Source of the DNA: Neobacillus mesonae
GTDB taxonomy: Bacteria; Bacillota; Bacilli; Paenibacillales; Paenibacillaceae
Length of the DNA: 64,000 nucleotides
Assembly (NCBI GenBank): GCA_023715865.1
Contig: JAMBOW010000004.1
Coordinates: forward strand, 186,001-250,000
Direction: 5' to 3'
The translations under genes and the position numbers were made by a program. The notes beneath the pieces were generated by a model, which was not told the origin of the DNA, did not search any database, and saw only the letters and a list, made by a program, of their open reading frames with translations. Below are positions 1 to 7,703 of the stretch, piece by piece. Numbering within the stretch: position 1 is the stretch's first letter; every line of letters starts with the position of its first letter.

Positions 1-296
1 CAGTTAGCATGGCTTTCATCAATGTGATTATTTCAACTTATATGGTCGCAAGGATCGACGAAAGCATGATTGGACGGGTTAACGGTACGATTATGCCTTT
101 ATTCATGGGCATGATTTTGGCCGGCTCTTCTCTATCAGGTGTACTGATGAGCACTGGATCCATGCTTCTTGTATATACTCTATCTACTTTCATCATACTA
201 TTGAGTATCATTCCTGGTCTTAGGATCCAGTTTAAGGAAATGCAGACGGGGCACAATGGCTTGGATTCAAAAGAAATACCAGGCCCATCTTCATAA
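1..296 (+). CDS. MFS transporter, C-terminal fragment (cut by window edge)
   Basis: The reading frame is open from the first bases, so the gene begins outside the window and only about the last 98 codons are present. The visible part has three hydrophobic segments separated by short loops, including a charged loop with the order ARIDESMIGRVNGT, which resembles the cytoplasmic loop of major facilitator superfamily drug efflux proteins (MFS_3/enterobactin-exporter-like families). The tail after the last membrane segment is hydrophilic and ends in a short cytoplasmic extension. Substrate cannot be told from this piece. A sugar or macrolide efflux pump of the same superfamily would look alike. 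Confidence 0.6.
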   Translation, partial: VSMAFINVIISTYMVARIDESMIGRVNGTIMPLFMGMILAGSSLSGVLMSTGSMLLVYTLSTFIILLSIIPGLRIQFKEMQTGHNGLDSKEIPGPSS

Positions 297-353
297 CAAT
301 TACCGTATTCTTGCAGGTATAAACCGAATTGATTAGCACCTGGTACTAGGACG

Positions 354-362
354 TGTTATAAT
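354..362 (+). promoter_or_regulatory. Extended -10 promoter before acyl-CoA ligase
   Basis: TGTTATAAT is a perfect extended -10 (TGn plus TATAAT). No good -35 lies 16 to 18 bases upstream; TTGATT at 329-334 is too far away (22 bases). The position gives a short leader before the ligase start at 399. Confidence 0.45.
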
Positions 363-398
363 AACCCAATACACATCGTCGTGAAGGAGAAGATGAAC

Positions 399-1991
399 GT
401 GAATTATGAGCATTGGGTTGCACCTGAACTATATAATATGACATCTGAAATGGAACGGCATAGCGAGGACAAGATCGCACTGAAGTGCTTGGATGAGCAT
501 GAACAATATGAGGAAATAACATACGGAGCGCTTATTAAAAAGGCAAACCAAATTGCTGGAGGTCTGGAAGGCCTTGGACTTAGCAAAGGCGACCGTGTTC
601 TTGTCATGGTTCCCCGCAGAATTATCGCATATGCTATATATATTGCATGTCTTAAACTGGGACTTGTCATTATCCCTTCTTCTGAAATGTTAAGAGCGAA
701 GGATCTGTCTTATCGTTTAAATCACTCCAAAGCCCGGGCTGTCATCGCATGGTCTTCGGTAGCAGATGAAGTGGATAAAATTGAAGAGCCTCTTTCTGCA
801 TTAGATTTCCGTATTGCGGTATCAAGTCAGGAGAGTGATCAGAAGGAAGGCTGGTTCATGCTGAGCGATTTGATGAACAACCAGCCTGAAGCACGACCGG
901 CTGTTACGACGCATCGTGATGACATTGCGATTTTAACCTACACATCGGGTACGACTGGCAACCCTAAAGGGGTTGTCCATACTCATGGCTGGGGCTATGC
1001 TCATCTGCGTATAACTGCGCCTTGGCTCGATATCCAACCAGAGGATACCGTTTGGGCGACGGCTGCCCCGGGCTGGCAGAAATGGATCTGGAGTCCGTTT
1101 CTTTCTGTACTCGGACATGGGGCTACCGGATTTGTATTCAGCGGTTCCTTTGATTCGAACCGCTATCTGAGCCTGCTGCAGGATTACCGGATTAATGTGC
1201 TCTGCTGTACGCCTACAGAGTACCGTCTGATGGCTAAATCCGACGGACTAGAGAAGTATGATCTGTCTGCTTTGCGCAGTGCAGTTTCAGCAGGTGAACC
1301 GCTGAACTTAGAAGTAATCAGCACATTTGAAAAGTACTTCAACATCACGATACGTGACGGATATGGACAAACGGAAAGCACGCTGCTGATCGGCAATCTG
1401 AAGGGAATGCCGTTCCGCAAAGGAGCCATGGGTCAGTCGATTTCTCCTGGCCTCGTTCAAGTCGTCGACGATGAAGGTCAGCCGGTGGCACCTGGTACAG
1501 TCGGAAATATTGCTGTTCATATCGAAATGCCTGCCTTGTTCAGCAGCTATTATTTAGATCCTGAACGCAAGCTGGCAAATACGCTTGGAGAGTACTTCAT
1601 CACAGGTGACCGTGCAAGTCTTGATGAAGATGGTTATTTCTGGTTTGAAGGCCGCGGTGATGACATTATCATCAGTTCCGGTTACACGATTGGTCCGTTT
1701 GAGGTCGAGGAAGCTTTGATGAAGCATTCTGCGGTAAAAGAGTGCGCGGCTGTGGCAAGTCCTGATGAAACGCGCGGAAATATCGTCAAAGCATTTATCG
1801 TGTTGAAAGACGGAGTGGAAGGCTCAGATGCGCTTATTAAAGAACTGCAGCAGCACGTAAAGAGCATTACTGCACCGTATAAATATCCGCGCCAAATTGA
1901 GTTTATCTCTGATCTTCCGAAGACAAGCTCAGGCAAGATCCGCCGGATTGAGCTGCGGGAGCTGGAGAAGCAAAAAGCGAGTAACAAATAA
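399..1991 (+). CDS. Acyl-CoA synthetase (AMP-forming), MbcS/AcsA-like
   Basis: Adenylate-forming ligase that activates a carboxylic acid to acyl-CoA through an acyl-AMP intermediate in the cytoplasm. The P-loop-like motif TYTSGTTGNPKG, the A5 motif DGYGQTES, the A7/A8 region with TGD and EGRGDDII, and the C-terminal lysine motif KTSSGKIRR are all present in order. This is the full ANL-family set for a protein of about 530 residues. Overall it resembles Bacillus MbcS/YtcI (medium or branched-chain acyl-CoA ligase) more than acetyl-CoA synthetase, which is about 100 residues longer. The start is taken as GTG at 399, because AAGGAGA at 384-390 lies 8 bases upstream. ATG at 393 is too close to that site, and GTG at 381 would place it inside the gene. 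Chain-length preference is inference only. Confidence 0.85.
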   Translation: MNYEHWVAPELYNMTSEMERHSEDKIALKCLDEHEQYEEITYGALIKKANQIAGGLEGLGLSKGDRVLVMVPRRIIAYAIYIACLKLGLVIIPSSEMLRAKDLSYRLNHSKARAVIAWSSVADEVDKIEEPLSALDFRIAVSSQESDQKEGWFMLSDLMNNQPEARPAVTTHRDDIAILTYTSGTTGNPKGVVHTHGWGYAHLRITAPWLDIQPEDTVWATAAPGWQKWIWSPFLSVLGHGATGFVFSGSFDSNRYLSLLQDYRINVLCCTPTEYRLMAKSDGLEKYDLSALRSAVSAGEPLNLEVISTFEKYFNITIRDGYGQTESTLLIGNLKGMPFRKGAMGQSISPGLVQVVDDEGQPVAPGTVGNIAVHIEMPALFSSYYLDPERKLANTLGEYFITGDRASLDEDGYFWFEGRGDDIIISSGYTIGPFEVEEALMKHSAVKECAAVASPDETRGNIVKAFIVLKDGVEGSDALIKELQQHVKSITAPYKYPRQIEFISDLPKTSSGKIRRIELRELEKQKASNK

Positions 1992-2068
1992 CTGCTCCTA
2001 GATCAGCATTGCAATTTATCATTGCAGAAATTTCGTCATATTGAAATATTAATGGCTTGAACTTATAG

Positions 2069-2109
2069 AAGCTGTCCGAGTGCTTAGTCACGAAGGACAG
2101 CTTTTTTGT
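2069..2109 (+). terminator. Rho-independent terminator
   Basis: Stem AAGCTGTCC (2069-2077) pairs with GGACAGCTT (2095-2103), followed by a T run. It closes the acyl-CoA ligase transcription unit. Confidence 0.85.
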
Positions 2110-2200
2110 TAAGATGAGACAAGATACCCTGCACAATTGGTGCAGCAAAAGTCGGAAACGTGCATCTCATCTCCGTTATTCTAAATGAGAAGGAGGAAGC

Positions 2201-3088
2201 ATGATGGGTATGGATTTTCTTAGCGGTATGAATCGTGCAATGGAATATATCGAGGAGCGTTTGCTGGATGAACTGGACTATAAGCAGGCAGCACGAGCTG
2301 CGGGATGTTCGGAGTATCATTTTAAGCGAATGTTTTCTACTCTTGCAGGGCTTCCGATATCCGAATATATTCGGCGCAGAAGGCTTACCCTTGCAGGTCT
2401 GGAACTGATGGAGGGGAAATCTGCCTTAAGGGTTATCGACATTGCCGTAAAATACGGGTACAGCTCACCGGATTCGTTTACCCGAGCTTTTCAAAGCATG
2501 CACGGGATGCTGCCATCCGAGGTTCATCATGCCGGTAAAAGTCTGAAAGCCTATCCTAAAATGACCTTCTATTTATCTATAAGAGGAGGAGAAGAGATGG
2601 ATTATCGGATTGTGAAGAAAGAGGCGTTTCGTATTGTTGGTTTTTACAAGAGGGTTCCGATTCTTTTTAGCGGGGTAAACCCGGAGATTGCTTCGTTGTG
2701 GAGTCAGCTTAATGAGCAAAGTATTAGGGAGTTAAAAGCACTCTCCAATATCGATCCGGCCGGCCTGATCAGTGCATCAACTCATTTTTCAGAAGGAAGA
2801 ATGGAGGAAAAGGGGGAGCTGGATCATTACATCGGCGCAGCGACAACGCTTGGAGCACCTTCACACTATAACGTCCTTGAAGTTCCTGCATCGACTTGGG
2901 CAGTGTTTGAAGCGGCAGGGACATTTCCTGATAAACTCCAGGAGGTATGGGGCAGAATTTATGCTGACTGGTTCCCATCCTCAAATTATGAGATTGCTCC
3001 AGGGCCCGAGCTGTTATGGAATGAGAGCAAGGACACTTCCTTGCCGAATTACCGCAGTGAAATATGGATTCCAGTTGTTAAAAAATAG
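2201..3088 (+). CDS. AraC-family regulator with GyrI-like effector domain
   Basis: Transcription regulator with an N-terminal AraC/XylS DNA-binding domain (about residues 8-108, two helix-turn-helix units, with the conserved second-helix region [18 protein letters not shown]) joined to a C-terminal effector-binding domain (about residues 130-295) of the GyrI/AraC_E_bind type. The order is reversed compared with classical AraC proteins and matches the Rob/SoxS-plus-effector and Bacillus multidrug-sensing layout. The domain join carries a [14 protein letters not shown] segment typical of the start of GyrI-like folds. GGAGG sits just upstream of the ATG. The ligand is unknown; lipophilic cations or drugs are usual for this fold. 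Confidence 0.85.
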   Translation: MMGMDFLSGMNRAMEYIEERLLDELDYKQAARAAGCSEYHFKRMFSTLAGLPISEYIRRRRLTLAGLELMEGKSALRVIDIAVKYGYSSPDSFTRAFQSMHGMLPSEVHHAGKSLKAYPKMTFYLSIRGGEEMDYRIVKKEAFRIVGFYKRVPILFSGVNPEIASLWSQLNEQSIRELKALSNIDPAGLISASTHFSEGRMEEKGELDHYIGAATTLGAPSHYNVLEVPASTWAVFEAAGTFPDKLQEVWGRIYADWFPSSNYEIAPGPELLWNESKDTSLPNYRSEIWIPVVKK

Positions 3089-3144
3089 CTCGGTAAAAAA
3101 TAGGCCGTACCTGCTGCATCTCTGGTACGGTCTATTCGTCATTT

Positions 3145-4320
3145 CTAGACATAGGCCAGCTCGTATTCCTTTTGATCTATCAAGGCTACAATCTGTTCTG
3201 CGGTTGTATTGGAGCTGAAGTTATTTTGAATAACCCCCGCTCTGCTCAGAATGAGCTCGAGTATAACTCCAGTTGCATAGTAGTTGTAGAGCCCTTTATC
3301 AAAGGAAATGGACAACTGTTTAGCCTTGTAGTGTTGCAGGAAGATTGGAAACCAGCGGTTAATGGCCAGTCCGACTCTAGCAGGGCTTTTTAGAATACGA
3401 AGGAGCACACGTTCATTCTCAATCAGCTTGAAGAGACGATCACAGCTCTCAATGAGGCCTTGCTGATCTTGTCCTTGCGAATTGGCATTTAGCTCCTTAA
3501 GCATTTCTCTGCCCAACTCATCCAGCATATCCATGATCAGCTCATCTTTGTTGCTGTAATAATCATAAAATGTAGCTCTTCGGATGTCCGCTCTCTCCGC
3601 GATGTTTTTAATCATAATGTCTTCCTCCGGGATCTGATCCTGAAGCAGACTCAGCAGGCCTTGCTTAATTGCGCCGCGTGTACGCGTAACACGCCGATCC
3701 TCCCGAACCGGCACGTTAGAGTATGGCTTAACTTCATTAGAAGGACTAAAATACCAGCTCGCTGTCTTCTCCCTGTGCAGACGATTCAGCTGTTCGTTCA
3801 ATTCCTCCGCAGAATATTTAAAATCTGAACGGACCCAATACCCCATAAAGGATAAAAAAGCCAGGGAAAGATATTGTGCCGAGCAGTCTGCATCCAGACG
3901 GTTTGATTTCGGTTTGAATACAATCTCGCTCGTAAAGCTTGAAGCAAGAAACGAATAGAAGTTTAGAAAAAGCTGGCTGGGAACATTTCTACTGAACAGA
4001 TAGCTGAAAAAATCACGATGCTCTTCAATGTAATTCAGTACAGGCAGCATGGATGGATAATGACTGAAATCAATTTCCTTCGAATGCTCAAATGAGATGA
4101 TGACAGATTGAAGAAGGCCCTCTTGTATATTGGCTATCAGATCCTGAAAAAGCTCCGATTTGTTCTGATAATATTTATAAAATGTCGCTCTGCTGAGTTC
4201 TGCTTGCTCTGTAATATCCGCAATCGTTATATGGCTATAACCCTTTGTGATGACCAGGGACAATAAAGACGCATTGAGCTTTCGTTGTGCAGAGCTTTGA
4301 CTGCTTCTCACTTCATTCAT
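3145..4320 (-). CDS. Tandem TetR-family regulator (two TetR units in one chain)
   Basis: One 391-residue protein that holds two complete TetR-like units. HTH one lies at about residues 13-60 (core ITIADITEQAELSRATFYKYY) and HTH two at about 213-262 (core IKNIAERADIRRATFYDYY). Each is followed by about 110-130 residues of helical ligand/dimerisation domain. A normal TetR protein is about 190-200 residues, so this is an in-frame duplication or fusion, with no stop between the halves. The two halves are diverged, so the event is old. It is divergent from the alcohol dehydrogenase and shares a 276-base control region with it. Regulation of that gene and of itself is the simplest inference. Confidence 0.85.
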   Translation of the reverse strand: MNEVRSSQSSAQRKLNASLLSLVITKGYSHITIADITEQAELSRATFYKYYQNKSELFQDLIANIQEGLLQSVIISFEHSKEIDFSHYPSMLPVLNYIEEHRDFFSYLFSRNVPSQLFLNFYSFLASSFTSEIVFKPKSNRLDADCSAQYLSLAFLSFMGYWVRSDFKYSAEELNEQLNRLHREKTASWYFSPSNEVKPYSNVPVREDRRVTRTRGAIKQGLLSLLQDQIPEEDIMIKNIAERADIRRATFYDYYSNKDELIMDMLDELGREMLKELNANSQGQDQQGLIESCDRLFKLIENERVLLRILKSPARVGLAINRWFPIFLQHYKAKQLSISFDKGLYNYYATGVILELILSRAGVIQNNFSSNTTAEQIVALIDQKEYELAYV

Positions 4321-4361
4321 GGTGTCACCCCTTGTTCACATCAGTTGACAAAAATGTGACA

Positions 4362-4381
4362 AAAGTACGCTAAAGTACTTT
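4362..4381. promoter_or_regulatory. Inverted repeat, candidate TetR operator
   Basis: AAAGTAC (4362-4368) and GTACTTT (4375-4381) form a perfect 7-6-7 inverted repeat. It lies in the divergent region between the tandem TetR gene and the alcohol dehydrogenase, about 40 bases from the regulator start. A TTGACA hexamer lies at 4345-4350. TetR proteins usually bind such short palindromes near their own gene. The assignment is by position only. Confidence 0.45.
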
Positions 4382-4596
4382 ATCTCTCTTAATGATTACC
4401 TACTTTTTAACTACTCCTTTTATACTATAAGGTGTAATTGTTGCCATGATCAACCGGAAATTCACAATTTGTTCAAGTGGAATAGCTGAACTGGATGACT
4501 GTACGGATATGTTTTGGCAGCGCTTTACACTGGACACTTGCAGACTTTTGCAGCTCATTTCGTAGGATTTAAATCATTATAAAGGAGTGCATACAT

Positions 4597-5676
4597 ATGA
4601 AAATTACAGCAGCTATTACAAAAGACAATACCTCACCATTCGAACTAGAAGAGATTGAAATTGCTGAACCGAAGGCAAATGAGGTGCTTGTACGTATCGT
4701 TGCTTCCGGAGTTTGCCACACGGATGCAACCGCTCGTGATGCAAGCATGGTGCCTTTCCCGGCCGTGCTCGGTCATGAAGGGTCAGGTGTTGTTGAGAAG
4801 GTTGGAACGAATGTAACTACCGTAGTTCCAGGGGATCACGTCGTACTTTCATTTGCTTCATGCGGTCGTTGCGAGAACTGTTTAGCAGGAATGCCTGCGT
4901 ATTGCCATAGCTTTATGGCTCTAAACTTTGCGGGTGTCATGGAAGATGGAACTTCTCCTCTTGAACAGCATGGCCATCGCCTGTCTAACTTCTTCGGTCA
5001 ATCTTCTTTTGCTACTTTCGCAATTGCAAGTGAGCGCAGTGTTGTTAAAGTAGATAAGGATGTAGATCTTGCTCTTCTAGGACCGCTTGGCTGCGGTATT
5101 CAAACCGGCAGTGGTACGGTGCTTAACACGCTGAATCCTAGCTTTGGTGAAACGATTGCCATCTTTGGAGCAGGGGGCGTTGGCTTGAGTGCGGTAATGG
5201 CAGCTCATTTGATCGGATGCTCCAAAGTGATCGTCCTTGATATTGTAGACAGCCGTTTGGAGCTTGCCAAAGAGCTTGGAGCTACGCATGTCATTAATTC
5301 TAAATCGGTGGATGCGGTTGAGGAAATCCGTAAAATTACCGGCGGCGGCGTAAACTATACATTGGATACAACGGGACTTCCATTTATTATGGCGCAAGCA
5401 GTAGAAGCGTTAAAACCGCTCGGTACTGCAGCTTATGTTGCAGGAGGACCTGATTTGACGAAGTCAGCTACTTTCACGCTCGGTAAACGTCTCGTAGCTT
5501 CTATCGAAGGAGATGCGGTGCCTCAGCTCTTCATACCTAAACTGATCGAATATTATAAACAAGGGAGATTTCCGTTTGATAAATTGGTTAAATTTTATGA
5601 TTTCAACGAGATCAACAAAGCTTTCGCCGATTCCAAATCAGGCGTTGCTGTGAAGCCGATTATTAAGATGAACTAA
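4597..5676 (+). CDS. Zinc-dependent NAD alcohol dehydrogenase (aryl-alcohol type)
   Basis: Medium-chain dehydrogenase/reductase that oxidises an alcohol to an aldehyde with NAD. The catalytic zinc ligands Cys40, His60-Glu61 and Cys166 are present. The structural zinc site is complete with Cys89, Cys92, Cys95 and Cys103. The Rossmann motif GAGGVG is at 191-196, followed by an acidic residue at the end of strand two (VLDIVD), which favours NAD over NADP. Length (359) and the GPLGCGIQTGSG segment match benzyl/aryl-alcohol dehydrogenases (XylB-like) and Bacillus AdhB-type enzymes. A good AAGGAG lies upstream of the ATG. Likely controlled by the divergent tandem TetR regulator. Confidence 0.87.
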   Translation: MKITAAITKDNTSPFELEEIEIAEPKANEVLVRIVASGVCHTDATARDASMVPFPAVLGHEGSGVVEKVGTNVTTVVPGDHVVLSFASCGRCENCLAGMPAYCHSFMALNFAGVMEDGTSPLEQHGHRLSNFFGQSSFATFAIASERSVVKVDKDVDLALLGPLGCGIQTGSGTVLNTLNPSFGETIAIFGAGGVGLSAVMAAHLIGCSKVIVLDIVDSRLELAKELGATHVINSKSVDAVEEIRKITGGGVNYTLDTTGLPFIMAQAVEALKPLGTAAYVAGGPDLTKSATFTLGKRLVASIEGDAVPQLFIPKLIEYYKQGRFPFDKLVKFYDFNEINKAFADSKSGVAVKPIIKMN

Positions 5677-5700
5677 CCTCTTGCGGACTTAATCATTCTT

Positions 5701-5740
5701 AAAAATAACCGTGCCCTTCTAAGGGTACGGTTATTTTTTA
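5701..5740 (+). terminator. Rho-independent terminator
   Basis: A-rich/T-rich stem AAAAATAACCGT with CCCTT pairs with AAGGG and ACGGTTATTTTT around a very short loop. It ends the alcohol dehydrogenase transcript. Confidence 0.85.
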
Positions 5741-5800
5741 GTGATTAGAGGTAAAGAAGAATAAATCTACGTTATAATATACATATGAGTGTATTTTTTG

Positions 5801-5886
5801 GGATTTGCATAATTCGATTCAATCATTAGAAGAGTATATATCCGGGAAATACTCTTGGAAGGCACTTACTGGATTATGCAAAATCC
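5801..5886. repeat. Nested inverted repeat upstream of ABC exporter genes
   Basis: The outer arms, 5801-5815 and 5871-5886, are near-perfect inverted copies (GGATTTGCATAATTC against GGATTATGCAAAATCC, with one bulged base). The inner arms AAGAGTAT (5830-5837) and ATACTCTT (5849-5856) are perfect. The whole 86-base unit could fold as one long hairpin in leader RNA or form a cruciform. It has no T run, so it is not a simple terminator. It may be leader regulation of the exporter or a remnant of a small mobile element. Confidence 0.5.
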
Positions 5887-5939
5887 TCGGGAATAAGAAT
5901 TTGGCTGTATTATACCAGTGAATCGTCGGAGGAATGTAC

Positions 5940-7703
5940 ATGGCTCTTATTTTCAGTTATTTGCGGAAGTACCGGGTAGCAGCGTTTGCAGCATTGTTCA
6001 TGCTGCTGCTTGAGCTTGTGGTTGAGCTGATTCAGCCGTATCTTATCCAGAAGATTATTGATGATGGTATTCAGCAGGAGAACCTGTCCGTTGTGTGGAT
6101 GTGGGGAGGTGTCCTGCTGGTCAGCGCGGTCATCGCTTTTGCTGCCGGGATATCAAGTTCATTCTATGCAGCGCATGCAAGTCAGGGATTTGGGGCAGAC
6201 CTTCGGGAATCACTGTATGAGAGAGTGCAGTCTTTTTCTTATGCAGTGTTCAACCGGTTTGCAACCTCCTCACTGATCATACGGCTGACAGGGGACATTA
6301 CTCAGCTGCAGGATACGGTGTTTATGGGACTGCGCTTTGCGACCCGTGTTCCCCTTGTCGTCATCGGAAGCGTTATTATGGCGCTGGTCGTCAATGTGCA
6401 GCTGGGGTTGTTTCTCGCGTTAACTGTTCCCATACTGCTCCTGTTTATTTTTTATGTCATGAAAAAGGTGTCGGTAATGTTCCGTACGGTCCAAAAAAGA
6501 TTGGACGAAGTGAACGGCGTAGCCCAGGAAAATTTGATCGGTATCCGTTTAATTCGGGTGTTTGTCCGTATGGGGCATGAAATCGAGCGTTTCGGACAAT
6601 CCATCCACAGACTGATGACTTCAACGATGGCTGCCCAGCGATTCGCAGAAACGACGATGCCTTTTATTATGCTGGTCATGAATGCGAGCATCCTGCTTAT
6701 TTTGTGGTTCGGACGAAATGATATTAATGTCACAGGGGACGCTACGATGGGAGAGGTTGTTGCCGTCGTTAATTATGCGGTAAGGACAATGGGGTCCTTG
6801 TCGATGCTTTCGTGGATCGTGGCCACTATATCGCGTGCTAATGCTTCGCGTCACCGGATTAGTGAAGTACTGCAGACAGATGAGAACGGAATCGGAAATG
6901 CTAAAGGGAAAGACACCTCGGCTTCTTCTCAGGCGATGGCTACAGGTAAATCCTATACGCTGAAAGACAGCGTGGAGTACGAGCAGGTAGATTTCAGCTA
7001 TCCAGGAAGTGACCTGCATGTGCTGGAGAAGGTGTCCTTCAAAGCAAGAGCAGGGGACCGAATAGCGATTATGGGAGCGACAGGCTCAGGAAAGACTTCC
7101 CTTGTTCAGCTGCTGCTGCGTCTCTATGATCCGGATCAGGGTGTCATCCGCATTGACGGGAACAATATTGAGAAATATCCCGTAGGCGATTTGCGCGGTT
7201 TTATCGGTTATGTGCCTCAAGAGGCTGTGTTGTTTACAGGCACTGTACGGGAAAATATAGCTTGGGGAAATCCGCAGGCAAGTGATGAGGAAGTGAAAGA
7301 AGCCGCGCGCAAAGCACAGATTCATCAAACGATTGAAGCGCTGCCAAATGGATATGATACGCTGCTCGGTCAGCGCGGTGTGAATCTGTCGGGCGGACAG
7401 AAGCAGCGCTTGTCCATTGCAAGAGCATTGGTCAGAAGACCGCAAATTCTCATCCTGGATGACAGTACGAGTGCGCTGGATGTGAAGACAGAAGCGGCAC
7501 TGCTTCATGAGCTGACACAGCTGTCATGCACGACATTCCTGATTACTCAAAAAATCTCCTCTACATCATCCGCAGATCTTATCCTTCTACTGGATGAAGG
7601 AAGGCTGATTGCAAAGGGTACGCATCATGAGCTCATGCAGGATTCAGAATTGTATAGACGCATATACGAATCACAGTTCGGACAGGAGGAGAGGTATGCT
7701 TAA
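5940..7703 (+). CDS. ABC exporter half-transporter A (BmrC/YheI-like)
   Basis: Type IV ABC exporter subunit with six membrane helices (about residues 15-300) and a C-terminal ATPase domain. The Walker A motif GATGSGKT is near residue 380 and the signature LSGGQKQR is canonical. The Walker B segment ends ILDDS, so the catalytic glutamate is replaced by aspartate, and the switch histidine is replaced (FLITQKIS). These are the marks of the degenerate member of a heterodimeric exporter such as BmrCD, LmrCD or TM287/288. The start is ATG 5940, with GGAGG at 5928-5932 placed 7 bases away; ATG 5934 is too close. It overlaps the partner gene by 8 bases. Probably drug or lipid export; substrate unknown. 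Confidence 0.88.
   Translation: MALIFSYLRKYRVAAFAALFMLLLELVVELIQPYLIQKIIDDGIQQENLSVVWMWGGVLLVSAVIAFAAGISSSFYAAHASQGFGADLRESLYERVQSFSYAVFNRFATSSLIIRLTGDITQLQDTVFMGLRFATRVPLVVIGSVIMALVVNVQLGLFLALTVPILLLFIFYVMKKVSVMFRTVQKRLDEVNGVAQENLIGIRLIRVFVRMGHEIERFGQSIHRLMTSTMAAQRFAETTMPFIMLVMNASILLILWFGRNDINVTGDATMGEVVAVVNYAVRTMGSLSMLSWIVATISRANASRHRISEVLQTDENGIGNAKGKDTSASSQAMATGKSYTLKDSVEYEQVDFSYPGSDLHVLEKVSFKARAGDRIAIMGATGSGKTSLVQLLLRLYDPDQGVIRIDGNNIEKYPVGDLRGFIGYVPQEAVLFTGTVRENIAWGNPQASDEEVKEAARKAQIHQTIEALPNGYDTLLGQRGVNLSGGQKQRLSIARALVRRPQILILDDSTSALDVKTEAALLHELTQLSCTTFLITQKISSTSSADLILLLDEGRLIAKGTHHELMQDSELYRRIYESQFGQEERYA

Noticed and set aside
2772..3218. 148-codon frame overlapping the AraC-family gene
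   Set aside because: It lies in another frame of a well-supported gene, has no ribosome site and reads as low-quality protein.
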